Assembly: GCF_021390715.1 (NCBI RefSeq)
Contig: NZ_JAJGWT010000001.1
Span: 377,839 to 441,838 of the forward strand
Reading direction: 5' to 3'
DNA length: 64,000 bases
From: Tenacibaculum piscium
GTDB lineage: Bacteria; Bacteroidota; Bacteroidia; Flavobacteriales; Flavobacteriaceae
Each line of letters starts with the position of its first letter. Position 1 is the first letter of the stretch. Shown in pieces: positions 46,536-55,881 of the stretch. The notes beneath the pieces are model-generated. The model searched no databases, was not told the DNA's origin, and was given only the letters and a program-made list of their open reading frames with translations. Both the position numbers and the translations under genes were made by a program.

Positions 46536-47169
46536 TTTTAATACTGTTTTTGATTTTCTTTTTAGTCAATATAAAAGTTATGATGCTCTAGATATTTGGC
46601 TTGAAATTATCGCCGTTATTTTCGGATTTCTATCGGTTTGGTATTCTAAAAAGAATAAAATTTGGGTATTTCCAACAGGAATGATTAGCACAATTATTTT
46701 CGTCTATTTATTGTACAAATGGCAATTATTAGGCGATATGATGATTAACGCCTACTATTTTATAATGAGCATTTACGGCTGGTATCTTTGGACGAGAACT
46801 GTGGATAATTCACAAGCAAATCCAATTTCAAAAACAACATCAAAAGAAAAGAAAACCAGTGTTTTTATCTTTTTAGGAACGTTAGTTTTTGTCTATGCAG
46901 TTTATACTTATTTTGATAAATGGAACAATTGGACAGCTTACGTTGATACTTTTACCACCGCAATTTTCTTTGTAGGAATGTGGCTGATGGCAAAGCGAAA
47001 AATCGAAAATTGGATTTATTGGATTATTGGCGATATTATTTCCGTTCCGCTTTATTTTTACAAAGGATTTACCTTTACCTCTTTTCAATATTTAATATTT
47101 ACTTTTATTGCCGTTAGCGGTTATTTAGCATGGAAAAAAGACTTAAACAACAAAAAAGCAATCTTGTAA
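46519..47169 (+). CDS. PnuC-family vitamin transporter (probably thiamine, PnuT)
   Basis: Inner-membrane facilitator of the Pnu family, which imports nicotinamide riboside (PnuC), thiamine (PnuT) or riboflavin (PnuX) by diffusion coupled to phosphorylation. The 216-residue protein has about seven hydrophobic helices, with family segments VWYSKKNKIWVFPTGM, YYFIMSIYGWYLW and WIYWIIGDIISVPLYFYKG. The neighbour YkoF-like protein and the THI-controlled receptor favour thiamine, while the NadR-like kinase next door would also fit nicotinamide riboside. Coding overlaps both neighbours (17 and 40 bases), so translation is coupled. Confidence 0.82.
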   Translation: MSLLFNFNTVFDFLFSQYKSYDALDIWLEIIAVIFGFLSVWYSKKNKIWVFPTGMISTIIFVYLLYKWQLLGDMMINAYYFIMSIYGWYLWTRTVDNSQANPISKTTSKEKKTSVFIFLGTLVFVYAVYTYFDKWNNWTAYVDTFTTAIFFVGMWLMAKRKIENWIYWIIGDIISVPLYFYKGFTFTSFQYLIFTFIAVSGYLAWKKDLNNKKAIL

Positions 47170-47750
47170 AAGTTGTTTTATTCGGACCTGAATCAACTGG
47201 AAAAACAACTCTTTCTGGGCAATTAGCACGACATTACAATACTGTTTGGGCTCCAGAATTTGCCCGTGAATATTTACAAGATAAGTGGAATAACGAGCGT
47301 AAAATTTGCGAACAAAAAGACATTATTCCCATTGCCGAAGGACAAATAAAACTAGAAAATGAGTTATCAAAAAAAGCTGATAAAGTACTAATTTGCGATA
47401 CCGATTTACTTGAAACAAAAGTATATTCCGAAGAATATTACGGTGGTTTTGTAGATGCTAATTTAGATGAAGCAGCCATTAAAAACACCTACGACATCTA
47501 TTTTTTAACCTATATTGATACTCCTTGGGAAGCCGATGATTTACGTGACAAACCAGGCGAACGCTTAGAAATGTTTCAAGCTTTTGAAAATACGTTGATA
47601 AAATATAAGCGTCCGTACGTTTTATTAAAAGGCGATAAAGAAACTCGTCTTAAAAAAGCTGTTGCCATTATTGATGAATTACTTGCTAATAAAAAAGATT
47701 TATATTCTTTTTCTACTCTTTTAAACGATGAATATTCCCGAACTAATTAA
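47130..47750 (+). CDS. NadR-like P-loop kinase
   Basis: 206-residue ATP-binding protein of the AAA_28/NadR C-terminal kinase type. Walker A is FGPESTGKTTLSGQLARHY (about 18-36). The APEFAREYLQDKW and ICDTDLLETKVYSEEYYG segments match ribosylnicotinamide kinase regions. It lacks the NMN adenylyltransferase half of NadR, so it is the kinase alone. Its role would be trapping the transported vitamin by phosphorylation: either nicotinamide riboside or, given context, thiamine. Overlaps the transporter gene by 40 bases and arfB by 23 bases. Confidence 0.8.
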   Translation: MEKRLKQQKSNLVKVVLFGPESTGKTTLSGQLARHYNTVWAPEFAREYLQDKWNNERKICEQKDIIPIAEGQIKLENELSKKADKVLICDTDLLETKVYSEEYYGGFVDANLDEAAIKNTYDIYFLTYIDTPWEADDLRDKPGERLEMFQAFENTLIKYKRPYVLLKGDKETRLKKAVAIIDELLANKKDLYSFSTLLNDEYSRTN

Positions 47751-48135
47751 AGAATTACATTTTAAAGCCACTAGAAGTTCTGGCGCAGGCGGACAGCATG
47801 TTAATAAAGTATCTTCTAAAATTGAACTTTCTTTTGATATTTTAAATTCAAAGGAATTATCCGAAAATCAAAAAGAAATACTTTACACAAAACTCGCTTC
47901 TCGCCTAACAAAAGAGCAGATTTTAATACTTTTTTCTGATGAAACTCGCTCGCAACACAGAAATAAAGAATTAGCGATTAAACGTTTTTTATATATCATT
48001 AAAGAAGGTTTGAAAAAACCAAAAATAAGACGTGCAACAAAACCTAGTAGAAATTCAGTGCTAAGAAAACATGAAAATAAAAAACGGCAAGCATTCAAAA
48101 AATCACTGCGAAAAAAACCTGATTTAGAATCATAA
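47728..48135 (+). CDS. arfB: Peptidyl-tRNA hydrolase ArfB (ribosome rescue)
   Basis: Class I release-factor-like protein that frees peptide from stalled ribosomes. The GGQ motif lies in RSSGAGGQHVNKVSSKIELSF (about 17-37), and the basic C-terminal tail (RRATKPSRNS...KKRQAFKKSLRKK) is the part that enters the mRNA channel. The 135-residue length is usual. No codon-recognition domain is present, which sets it apart from RF1/RF2. It begins within the end of the kinase gene, an unusual setting for a rescue factor. The next gene lies beyond a promoter and riboswitch. Confidence 0.93.
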   Translation: MNIPELIKELHFKATRSSGAGGQHVNKVSSKIELSFDILNSKELSENQKEILYTKLASRLTKEQILILFSDETRSQHRNKELAIKRFLYIIKEGLKKPKIRRATKPSRNSVLRKHENKKRQAFKKSLRKKPDLES

Positions 48136-48212
48136 TTCACTTAATTATATCTTCAAAAAATAAATAGCAAAAAATTACGCCGTTCTTTTTATGCCATTCA
48201 AAAATTGAATGA

Positions 48213-48220
48213 TACCTTTG
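48213..48220 (+). promoter_or_regulatory. -7 box before TPP riboswitch
   Basis: TACCTTTG fits TAnnTTTG and sits about 10 bases before the riboswitch, so the aptamer is at the very 5' end of the mRNA. No clear -33. Confidence 0.6.
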
Positions 48221-48228
48221 CAATGTTC

Positions 48229-48305
48229 TCTTTAAGGGGTGCCAAATATCGGCTGAGATCACACCCAATGAACCTAGAACAGGTAATGCTGTTTAGGGAG
48301 GCGAT
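48229..48305 (+). promoter_or_regulatory. TPP riboswitch (THI element)
   Basis: All conserved blocks of the thiamine-pyrophosphate aptamer are present in order: GGGGTGCC, CTGAGAT, ACCC, GAACCTAG, CAGGTAATGC and TTAGGGAGGC. They are followed by GGCG/CGCC and an AAAGATTT/AAATCTTT hairpin that may be the expression platform, then the TonB receptor ATG at 48432. In Bacteroidota such elements usually lower expression when TPP is plentiful. Confidence 0.97.
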
Positions 48306-48431
48306 AATCGCCATTTTGTAAAACAAGTCATTAAAGATTTTCATCTGTTAAATCTTTGTGATGACCTAAATTATTCACTATTAATTACAAGAATAATTGC
48401 CTCTTTTTATTCGATTTTTATTCCTAAAAAA

Positions 48432-50807
48432 ATGAGACAACTGTATTTTATTCAACAACTTAAAAGCATTGCTTTTATAATCGTATTATGTACCAGTTTT
48501 GCCGTAAATGCGCAAAGTTTTATTTTATCTGGTAAAATAATTAACAACAATCAAGAACCTTTAAATGGCGCTTCTATTGTTCTTAAAAACTCAAAAAAAG
48601 GAGTTTCTTCGGATAAAAAAGGAAACTTCAAACTGAATTTATCCAAAGGAACACATCTTTTAGAAGTTTCTTATATCGGATTTAAAACCGCAACAAAAGA
48701 AGTCGAAATCAATAAAAACAAAGAAGTTATTATTCAATTATCCGAAGAAAAAAAAGTATTAGATGCTGTTTTAGTAAATGCGGTTCGTGTACAAGCAAAT
48801 GCTCCTGTAACACACTCTAATGTATCAAAAAAACAACTTGAAAAACGTAATTTAGGGCAGGATATTCCTGTTTTATTAAACTATTTGCCAAACGTCGTTT
48901 CTTCTTCGGATGCTGGAGCTGGCGTTGGTTATACGTACATGAGCGTTCGTGGTTCAGATGCTACTCGAGTAAATGTAACGATTAACGGAATCCCGTATAA
49001 CGACAGTGAAAGTCAAGGAACTTTTTGGGTTAATTTAGGCGATTTTGCATCCTCAACCCAAAGTTTACAATTGCAACGTGGTGTAGGAACTTCTACAAAC
49101 GGTGCAGGTGCTTTTGGAGCAAGTTTGAACATTTTAACTGATGCTATTTCTGATAAAGCGGGCGGAGAAATCTCCAATGCTTTTGGGTCGTACGGAACAA
49201 GAAAACATACCGTAAAATTTACCACAGGAAAAATAAACGAGCATTTTGAATTAGCAGGACGTTTGTCAAATATTTATTCTGATGGTTATGTTGATAGAGC
49301 TTCTACCGATTTAAAATCATACTTTTTACAAGCAAGTTACACCAATAAAAATACCTTAATTAAAGCTATCGCGTTTGGCGGAAAAGAAGAAACCTATCAA
49401 GCTTGGGACGGAATTTCTGCAAAACAATTAAAAGAAGACAGAAGACAAAATCCATTAACATACGATAATGAAATTGATAATTTTCAGCAAGACCATTATC
49501 AATTGCATTGGAACGAAAAAGTAAGCCAAAATTGGACAACAAATCTTGGTTTAAATTACACCAAAGGAAAAGGATATTTTGAGCAATTTAAAGGAGAAAG
49601 TGCTGTTTCAAAATATAATAATTTGGTAAAAGCTACAGCAACCGATTGGTACGGAACACCTGCCACCGATTTAATTGTTCGCCGTTGGTTAGACAATGAT
49701 TTTTATGTAGCTAATTTTAACGCCACTTATAATAATGATCTACTAGAAATTATTTCTGGTGGTTCGTACAGTTACTATGAAAATGACCATTTTGGAGAAG
49801 TAATTTGGGCGAAAGAATTTGCTGATAACGCAAACATCAGAGATCGTTATTACGATGGAACATCAACCAAAAAAGATGCGAATATTTTCACGAAAATATC
49901 ATTTAACATTACCGATGATTTAAGAGCTTTTGCTGATTTACAAGGACGATTTATCAGCTATAAAACAAACGGTTTAACCTCTAAAAGAAAAGATTTAAAT
50001 GTGGATAAAAACTTTAATTTCTTTAATCCGAAGTTAGGATTTACCTATACTTTAAACAATCAAAATAGCTTTTACACTTCTTTTGCCAGAGCAAATAGAG
50101 AACCAAACCGAAGCGATTTTAAAGGCGGAGTAACTACCCACGAAAGTTTAAATGATTACGAATTAGGATGGCGTTTAAAAACCAATACGATCAAATTAAA
50201 CACCAATATTTACTTTATGGATTATCAAAATCAGTTAGTTTTAACAGGTGAAATTGATGATACTGGCGATGCGTTGCGTAGTGCAAGCGGTAATAGTTAC
50301 CGAGTTGGTGTAGAAATGGACGCTACTATTGTTGTAAATGATAAATTTTCGATTGGTCAAAATGTTTCGGTAAGTCAAAATAAAAATGTTGATTTCGTTA
50401 CTAACAGAAACGATAAATTACAAGAATTAGGAAATACCAATATTGCAAATTCTCCAAATATTGTGGCTGGAAATTCATTGACTTATCAAGTATCAGAAAA
50501 TTTACAACTAGCATTTTTATCGAAATTTGTAGGCGAACAATATTTGAGTAATACCGATACCGAGGCATCAAAATTGAGCAGTTATTTTACCAGTGATTTT
50601 AATATCATGTATGAATTAAAAACCAAATCAATTTTTAAATCTATTGTATTTACAGGAGTTGTAAACAATGTTTTTGATAAACAATATGTCGATAGAGGGT
50701 ATATTTATTTAGATGATTGGTCAAAAGCTGGAACAACCACTGAAATTCAAGGATATTATCCACAAGCTACGATTAACTTTTTAGCAGGAGTTACTTTTAA
50801 GTTTTAA
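48432..50807 (+). CDS. TonB-dependent receptor for thiamine (TPP-riboswitch controlled)
   Basis: Outer-membrane TonB receptor, probably for thiamine or a precursor, because a TPP riboswitch forms its leader. It has a signal peptide (about 1-29), a CarboxypepD_reg-like domain (LSGKIINNNQEPLNGASIVL, about 33-110), and a plug (PVTHSNVSKKQLEKRNLGQDIP, then VTINGIPYND and GAFGASLNI). The barrel ends in Phe (AGVTFKF). At 791 residues it is normal length. It is the last gene of the thiamine-type block, with its own promoter and terminator. The substrate comes from the riboswitch and neighbours, not from binding residues. Confidence 0.9.
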   Translation: MRQLYFIQQLKSIAFIIVLCTSFAVNAQSFILSGKIINNNQEPLNGASIVLKNSKKGVSSDKKGNFKLNLSKGTHLLEVSYIGFKTATKEVEINKNKEVIIQLSEEKKVLDAVLVNAVRVQANAPVTHSNVSKKQLEKRNLGQDIPVLLNYLPNVVSSSDAGAGVGYTYMSVRGSDATRVNVTINGIPYNDSESQGTFWVNLGDFASSTQSLQLQRGVGTSTNGAGAFGASLNILTDAISDKAGGEISNAFGSYGTRKHTVKFTTGKINEHFELAGRLSNIYSDGYVDRASTDLKSYFLQASYTNKNTLIKAIAFGGKEETYQAWDGISAKQLKEDRRQNPLTYDNEIDNFQQDHYQLHWNEKVSQNWTTNLGLNYTKGKGYFEQFKGESAVSKYNNLVKATATDWYGTPATDLIVRRWLDNDFYVANFNATYNNDLLEIISGGSYSYYENDHFGEVIWAKEFADNANIRDRYYDGTSTKKDANIFTKISFNITDDLRAFADLQGRFISYKTNGLTSKRKDLNVDKNFNFFNPKLGFTYTLNNQNSFYTSFARANREPNRSDFKGGVTTHESLNDYELGWRLKTNTIKLNTNIYFMDYQNQLVLTGEIDDTGDALRSASGNSYRVGVEMDATIVVNDKFSIGQNVSVSQNKNVDFVTNRNDKLQELGNTNIANSPNIVAGNSLTYQVSENLQLAFLSKFVGEQYLSNTDTEASKLSSYFTSDFNIMYELKTKSIFKSIVFTGVVNNVFDKQYVDRGYIYLDDWSKAGTTTEIQGYYPQATINFLAGVTFKF

Positions 50808-50833
50808 GAAATATTTTTCTTTTTATATAAATA

Positions 50834-50864
50834 AAAATCCCAAGCCTTAAAAACTTGGGATTTT
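50834..50864. terminator. Terminator between TonB receptor and HMA gene
   Basis: AAAATCCCAAG and CTTGGGATTTT form an 11-base perfect stem with a 9-base loop between convergent genes, usable from both sides. Confidence 0.85.
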
Positions 50865-50893
50865 ATATGTATTATAACGCAATAACTACTTGA

Positions 50894-51160
50894 TTACTTA
50901 TTAATCTTACCAACAGCACAACTCACAAACGATTTTGCTTTGTGCAATACTGTGTTTTCACTTCCAACTTCAGGATAGCCTAATTTTGCTAATTTTTCTT
51001 TGGATAAAATCAAACTTTCTTCGGTTGTGTTTAAAGTAACCAATGATTTTTCTACATCAACTTTTACCTCATTAACGCCTTGAATTGCTGTTAATCCGTT
51101 GATAATTGTATTGGCACAACCGCCACATTTTAAGTTTTCTATATAAATTTCTTGTGTCAT
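50894..51160 (-). CDS. Heavy-metal-associated (HMA) domain protein
   Basis: 88-residue protein with one HMA ferredoxin-like fold and the metal motif KCGGCANTI (CxxC at about 12-15, GGC spacing). This motif normally binds Cu(I) or a soft metal. The C-terminal extension holds one more Cys (SFVSCAVGK). No signal peptide. Last gene of the rhodanese group on the minus strand, 36 bases after the rhodanese gene. It could be a copper chaperone or bind sulfur-reactive metal; the ligand is unknown. Confidence 0.82.
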   Translation of the reverse strand: MTQEIYIENLKCGGCANTIINGLTAIQGVNEVKVDVEKSLVTLNTTEESLILSKEKLAKLGYPEVGSENTVLHKAKSFVSCAVGKINK

Positions 51161-51196
51161 GCTTTCTTAATTGATTTCTTTTTAATTTCTTGTTTA

Positions 51197-51583
51197 TTAA
51201 TTTTTTATTGCTGTCAATTTTTGATATGCTCTATATCCTCCCAACACATTATAGGTATTAAACCCTTCTTTTTGTAACTTTTCTGAAGCCACTAAACTTC
51301 TTCTCCCTGAGCGACAATAAATATAAACAGGCATTGTTTTGTCTAATTTTCTTAACGCTATATATTCAAAATCATCAGCAAAAATATTTATCATAATAGC
51401 ATTATCGAGAATACCTTGTGAACATTCTTCAGGTGTTCGAACATCAAGCAATTGAATCTTTTTTTCAGTTTTTAAAAGTAACTGTAAATCAGAAACTGTA
51501 GTATTTTTGATATTATTTTCCTGAGATTTACATGATATCAAAACCATAAAAATCAATGCGATGAATACTAAATATTTTTTCAT
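51197..51583 (-). CDS. Rhodanese-domain lipoprotein
   Basis: 128-residue exported rhodanese (sulfurtransferase) anchored as a lipoprotein at Cys18 (VLISC). The single rhodanese domain has LDVRTPEECSQGILDNAIMINI (about 46-67) and the active-site loop YCRSGRRS with catalytic Cys near residue 90. It probably moves sulfane sulfur in the periplasm. It is 36 bases downstream of the MBL-rhodanese gene in the same direction, consistent with a joint role in sulfur oxidation. Confidence 0.86.
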   Translation of the reverse strand: MKKYLVFIALIFMVLISCKSQENNIKNTTVSDLQLLLKTEKKIQLLDVRTPEECSQGILDNAIMINIFADDFEYIALRKLDKTMPVYIYCRSGRRSLVASEKLQKEGFNTYNVLGGYRAYQKLTAIKN

Positions 51584-51619
51584 TTTAATTGTTATTTAAA
51601 ACAGTTCCTCTAAAAAAAA

Positions 51620-53026
51620 TTATTTTAAAGTTGATGGACAAACAGCAGCTGTTCTCTGAATAGTTGTTTTTCGTATCGCTGCAAAACCTCCTGATACATC
51701 AATTACATTATGAAATCCTCTTGCTTTTAATATTGATGCTGCAATTACCGAGCGATATCCGCCTGCACAATGCACATAGAAATCGGCTTTTTTAGGAAAT
51801 TCTTCAATATGTTCATTTAGAAAATCTAACGGTGTATTTGGCACATTTACAATATGTTCGCTCGCATATTCACCAGGTTTTCGCACATCAAAAACAAGTG
51901 CTTTTTGAGCAATTGATTCTTCTAAAGCATCCGCAGAAACCGAACGTAAAGTATCAATTTCTTTTCCTGATGTTTTCCAAGCTTCAAAACTTCCTTCTAA
52001 ATACCCTAAAACATTATCAAAACCGACACGTGATAAACGAGTAATCGTTGTTTCTTCTTCTCCTTCGGGCGTTACCAATAGAATTGGTTGTTTAACATCT
52101 TTAATTAAAGCACCGACCCACGGAGCAAAAGTTCCGCCCAAGCCAATAAATATTGATTGTGGAATAAATCCTTTTATAAATTCTGATTGATGACGCACAT
52201 CTAAAATAATAGCATCGGTATTGTTGGCTGTTTTTTCAAAATCGGCTACGGATAAACTAATCGCACCTTTTTTGATAACTTCATCAATAGATTCATATCC
52301 TTCTTTATTCATTTTCACATTTAAAGGAAAATAGGCTGGCGGCGGCAATAATCCGTCAGTTACTTCTTTTATAAATTCTTGTTTTGTCATGTTTTCACGC
52401 AACGCATAATTGGTTTTCTTTTGATTTCCAATTGTTCCGATGGTTTCTTTGCTTAGGTTTTTACCACAAGCCGAACCTGCTCCATGTGCTGGATATACAA
52501 TTACATCATCTTCTAAAACCATTATTTTGGTACGCAAACTATCGTACAAAAAACCTGCTAAATCATCTTGTGTTAAAGCTCCTTTTTGTGCTAAATCAGG
52601 ACGACCAACATCGCCTAAAAATAAGGTATCGCCACTAAAAAGAGCATGATTTTTTCCGTTTTCATCTTTCAATAAATACGACGTACTTTCCATAGTATGC
52701 CCTGGTGTATGCAATGCGGTAATGGTAATTTTACCGATTTTAAAAACCTCGCCATCAGTAGCAATATGCGATTTATAAGTAGTTTGAGCCGTTGGTCCGT
52801 AAACGATTGTCGCGCCTGTTTTTTCGGCTAAGGTTACGTGTCCGCTTACAAAATCGGCATGAAAATGAGTTTCAAAAATATAGTTGATTTTTGCAGTATC
52901 TTGTGTTGCTTTTTTGATATACGATTCTACTTCTCGCAATGGATCAATAATCGCAACTTCGCCTTCACTTTCAATATAATAAGCACCTTGTGCTAAACAA
53001 CCTGTATAAATTTGCTCTATTTTCAT
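51620..53026 (-). CDS. MBL-fold persulfide dioxygenase-like protein with two rhodanese domains
   Basis: 468 residues: a metallo-beta-lactamase domain (about 1-240) with FETHFHADFVSGH, HTPGHTMESTSYLL, FSGDTLFLGDVGRPDL and PAHGAGSACGKNLS, then two rhodanese domains. The HxHxD motif is followed by Phe rather than His, consistent with a mononuclear-iron persulfide dioxygenase (ETHE1/CstB branch) rather than a dizinc hydrolase. Rhodanese domain 1 (about 255-355) lacks a catalytic Cys; domain 2 (about 365-465) has YVHCAGGYRS with Cys. Cytoplasmic. It probably oxidises glutathione- or protein-bound persulfide to sulfite. It follows sulP by 54 bases. Confidence 0.87.
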   Translation of the reverse strand: MKIEQIYTGCLAQGAYYIESEGEVAIIDPLREVESYIKKATQDTAKINYIFETHFHADFVSGHVTLAEKTGATIVYGPTAQTTYKSHIATDGEVFKIGKITITALHTPGHTMESTSYLLKDENGKNHALFSGDTLFLGDVGRPDLAQKGALTQDDLAGFLYDSLRTKIMVLEDDVIVYPAHGAGSACGKNLSKETIGTIGNQKKTNYALRENMTKQEFIKEVTDGLLPPPAYFPLNVKMNKEGYESIDEVIKKGAISLSVADFEKTANNTDAIILDVRHQSEFIKGFIPQSIFIGLGGTFAPWVGALIKDVKQPILLVTPEGEEETTITRLSRVGFDNVLGYLEGSFEAWKTSGKEIDTLRSVSADALEESIAQKALVFDVRKPGEYASEHIVNVPNTPLDFLNEHIEEFPKKADFYVHCAGGYRSVIAASILKARGFHNVIDVSGGFAAIRKTTIQRTAAVCPSTLK

Positions 53027-53080
53027 ATCTATATTTTCTTATTTTTTTGTGAATTATATCTAAATTATTCTCTAACTAAA

Positions 53081-54814
53081 TTATTCATACGCTTGATGAA
53101 TATATTGTGCGTATTTTTTTTGATTTTGATTATCGCCTGTTTTAAAAAAATTTACAGCGCCATTATCACGCATAAAAAAGTGGTCTAAACTGCTCACTTC
53201 TAAAATTCCTCCTTTAAAAAAAGCATCTCTAACAGGTCCTTTTACACCTGCAAAATAGAAGGCAATATTTCTTTTATGATAATATCGAATACGTTCTTTT
53301 AGCATTTCGATTCCTGTACTATCAACTCGATTGATACTTTCGGCATCTAATACAATTAGTTTTAGCGAAGTCCCTTTTTCGTGTGCCATTTCGTCTAATT
53401 TATCTCGAAAATAATTAGCATTTGCATAAAATAATTGGGCATCAAAACGAAAAATTAATATTTCTTTATCGATAATAACTTCTTTAAACCTATTTTTATT
53501 TCGATAAAAATCTGAATTTGGTACTTTTCCTAATTCGGCAACGTAAGGTCTTGAGGTTCTGTAAATCAAAATAATTAATGATAAACTTGCTCCAATTAAT
53601 ATCCCATATTCAATTCCGAAGAAAATAGTGGCTAAAAAAGTAGCAATTAACAACCAAAAATCTAGCTGATTTGCCTTCCAAAGTTTTTTAGCTTCGGATA
53701 CATTTATCAAATTAAAAACCGCCACAATAATAATTGCTGATAATATCGTTCTTGGTAAATGATAAAATAAAGGTGTTAAAAAAAGCAACGTTAAAACAAC
53801 AATTATAACCGATACAAATGCTGAAATTCCTGTTTTCCCGCCTGCTTCTTCATTAATTGCAGATCTCGAAAAACTAGAAGTTGTTGGATATGATTGAAAT
53901 AATGAGCCTACAATATTACTAAAACCCAAGGCGACCAATTCTTGATTTGGGTCTATTCGGTATTCATCTTGCTTGGCTTCGAGCGTTTTTCCTATGGAAA
54001 TAATTTCTAAATATCCAACAAGTACCAATGTTGATGCTATTGGAAATAATTCTTTTATCAAAGCGATATCAATAATAGGAATGTTAAATTTAGGCAATCC
54101 TGATGGAATATTTTTTACAATTGCGATGTCGGTTAATTTTAGATAATCGCCAAAAAAACGAATAACAACAATTCCTAAAATAACGACAATGAGTGCATTT
54201 GGTATTTTTTTATTGATTTTTCTAAAAATTATAATCAGCAAACAAGCGATGAATCCAACAATTGTGGTATTTGTATTAAAAGAGGAAATTCTATGAATAA
54301 TATCTTCTAATAAAATATGTACTTGGTCGCTTTGCAGAAAATCAACACCTAATAAATTCCGAAATTGATTGAGTCCAATAATAAGTGCAACTGCGGATGT
54401 AAAGCCAATAATTACAGGTCTTGACAAAAAATTAACAATAAATCCTAAGCGAAATACGCCTAATAAAAGCTGCATTGTTCCGACCATTAATGCCAATAAA
54501 ATAGCAATAGCAATGTAACTTTCAGAGCCAATTAACGCCAAAGTAGAAACGCCTGTTGCTACGATTAAAGAATCCATCGCCACAGGACCGATTGCCACTT
54601 GGCGAGATGATCCAAAAACCGCATATATTAATTGCGGAATTAAAGCGGCATATAAACCATAAATTGGTGGTAACCCTGCAATTAGAGCATAGGCAATTCC
54701 TTGCGGAATTAAGACCGTTGCGACGGTAATTCCTGCTATGACATCACCTCTAATTTGCGTTTTCTTGTAGTTGGGTAACCAGTCAAGTATCGGTATGATT
54801 TTTTTTAATTTCAT
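53081..54814 (-). CDS. SulP-family anion transporter with STAS domain
   Basis: Inner-membrane anion transporter of the SulP/SLC26 family, probably for sulfate or a related anion. The 577-residue protein has about 12-14 helices with the sulfate-transporter signature region (AGITVATVLIPQGIAYALIAGLPPIYGLYAALIP at the N-terminus) and a C-terminal STAS domain (about 440-560: LIVLDAESINRVDSTGIEML). Its ATG lies one base past the ruvB stop, so the two are cotranscribed. The next genes handle sulfane sulfur, which suggests it moves sulfite or sulfate; some SulP proteins carry bicarbonate instead. Confidence 0.88.
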   Translation of the reverse strand: MKLKKIIPILDWLPNYKKTQIRGDVIAGITVATVLIPQGIAYALIAGLPPIYGLYAALIPQLIYAVFGSSRQVAIGPVAMDSLIVATGVSTLALIGSESYIAIAILLALMVGTMQLLLGVFRLGFIVNFLSRPVIIGFTSAVALIIGLNQFRNLLGVDFLQSDQVHILLEDIIHRISSFNTNTTIVGFIACLLIIIFRKINKKIPNALIVVILGIVVIRFFGDYLKLTDIAIVKNIPSGLPKFNIPIIDIALIKELFPIASTLVLVGYLEIISIGKTLEAKQDEYRIDPNQELVALGFSNIVGSLFQSYPTTSSFSRSAINEEAGGKTGISAFVSVIIVVLTLLFLTPLFYHLPRTILSAIIIVAVFNLINVSEAKKLWKANQLDFWLLIATFLATIFFGIEYGILIGASLSLIILIYRTSRPYVAELGKVPNSDFYRNKNRFKEVIIDKEILIFRFDAQLFYANANYFRDKLDEMAHEKGTSLKLIVLDAESINRVDSTGIEMLKERIRYYHKRNIAFYFAGVKGPVRDAFFKGGILEVSSLDHFFMRDNGAVNFFKTGDNQNQKKYAQYIHQAYE

Positions 54815-54815
54815 T

Positions 54816-55874
54816 TTAAAAAAGTTCGCCTTTCGTTGAATTTCTCGTTGATTTTTTTATTGAATTTTCAGTTATTTCTCTTGTTCTTCCTAAATGTTTG
54901 TATGCTAAATCGGTAACTTCTCGTCCTCTTGGCGTACGCATTATAAAACCTTGCTGAATTAAAAAAGGCTCATAAACTTCTTCAATAGTTTCGGTATTTT
55001 CACTAACTGCCGTTGCAATAGTACTCAGCCCAACAGGTCCTCCTTTAAATTTATCGATAATTGTATTTAAAATTTTAGTATCCATTTCATCCAAACCATT
55101 GGCGTCAACATGCAATGCTTTTAGGGCGTAAGTTGCTATTTCAATAGTGATATTTCCGTTTCCTTTAATTTGAGCAAAATCTCGAACTCTTCGCAATAGC
55201 GCATTGGCAATACGAGGTGTTCCTCTACTTCTGCCTGCAATTTCGATTGCCGCTTCCATTGATATTGGAACGCCTAAAATATAGGCACTTCGTTCGATAA
55301 TAGTCGTTAATAATTCAGTTGAATAATATTGTAAACGACTGCTGATACCAAAACGAGCTCGCATTGGAGCGGTTAATAATCCTGAACGAGTGGTTGCACC
55401 TATTAACGTAAACGGTTCTAAATGAATTTGAACAGTCCGTGCATTTGGTCCTGATTCAATCATGATATCGATTTTATAATCTTCCATTGCTGAGTATAAA
55501 TACTCTTCAACAATAGGGCTTAATCGATGGATTTCATCAATAAATAACACATCGCGTTCATCAAGATTTGTTAACAATCCTGCTAAATCGCCAGGTTTAT
55601 CTAAAACAGGACCTGAGGTTACTTTGATTCCAACGCCTAATTCATTAGCTAAAATATGAGCTAACGTTGTTTTTCCTAATCCTGGAGGTCCGTGAAATAA
55701 GGTATGATCTAAAGCTTCATCACGTTGATTGGCTGCTTCAACAAATATTTTTAAATTATCAATCGCTTGATCTTGACCTGCAAAATCATCAAAAGAAAGT
55801 GGACGTAATTGTTTTTCAACATCTAATTCCTCATTTGATAAATTCGTGTTTTCAGGATTTAAGTTCTCGTTCAT
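54816..55874 (-). CDS. ruvB: Holliday junction DNA helicase RuvB
   Basis: Motor of RuvAB branch migration during recombinational repair. The 352-residue AAA+ protein has Walker [16 protein letters not shown] (about 65-79), Walker [13 protein letters not shown], sensor 1 [12 protein letters not shown], arginine-finger region PMRARFGI, and the C-terminal winged helix ([29 protein letters not shown]). The start at 55874 follows a -7 box by 7 bases. The stop is one base from the sulP start. ruvA is not in the window. Confidence 0.96.
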   Translation of the reverse strand: MNENLNPENTNLSNEELDVEKQLRPLSFDDFAGQDQAIDNLKIFVEAANQRDEALDHTLFHGPPGLGKTTLAHILANELGVGIKVTSGPVLDKPGDLAGLLTNLDERDVLFIDEIHRLSPIVEEYLYSAMEDYKIDIMIESGPNARTVQIHLEPFTLIGATTRSGLLTAPMRARFGISSRLQYYSTELLTTIIERSAYILGVPISMEAAIEIAGRSRGTPRIANALLRRVRDFAQIKGNGNITIEIATYALKALHVDANGLDEMDTKILNTIIDKFKGGPVGLSTIATAVSENTETIEEVYEPFLIQQGFIMRTPRGREVTDLAYKHLGRTREITENSIKKSTRNSTKGELF

Positions 55875-55881
55875 ATTGGCA

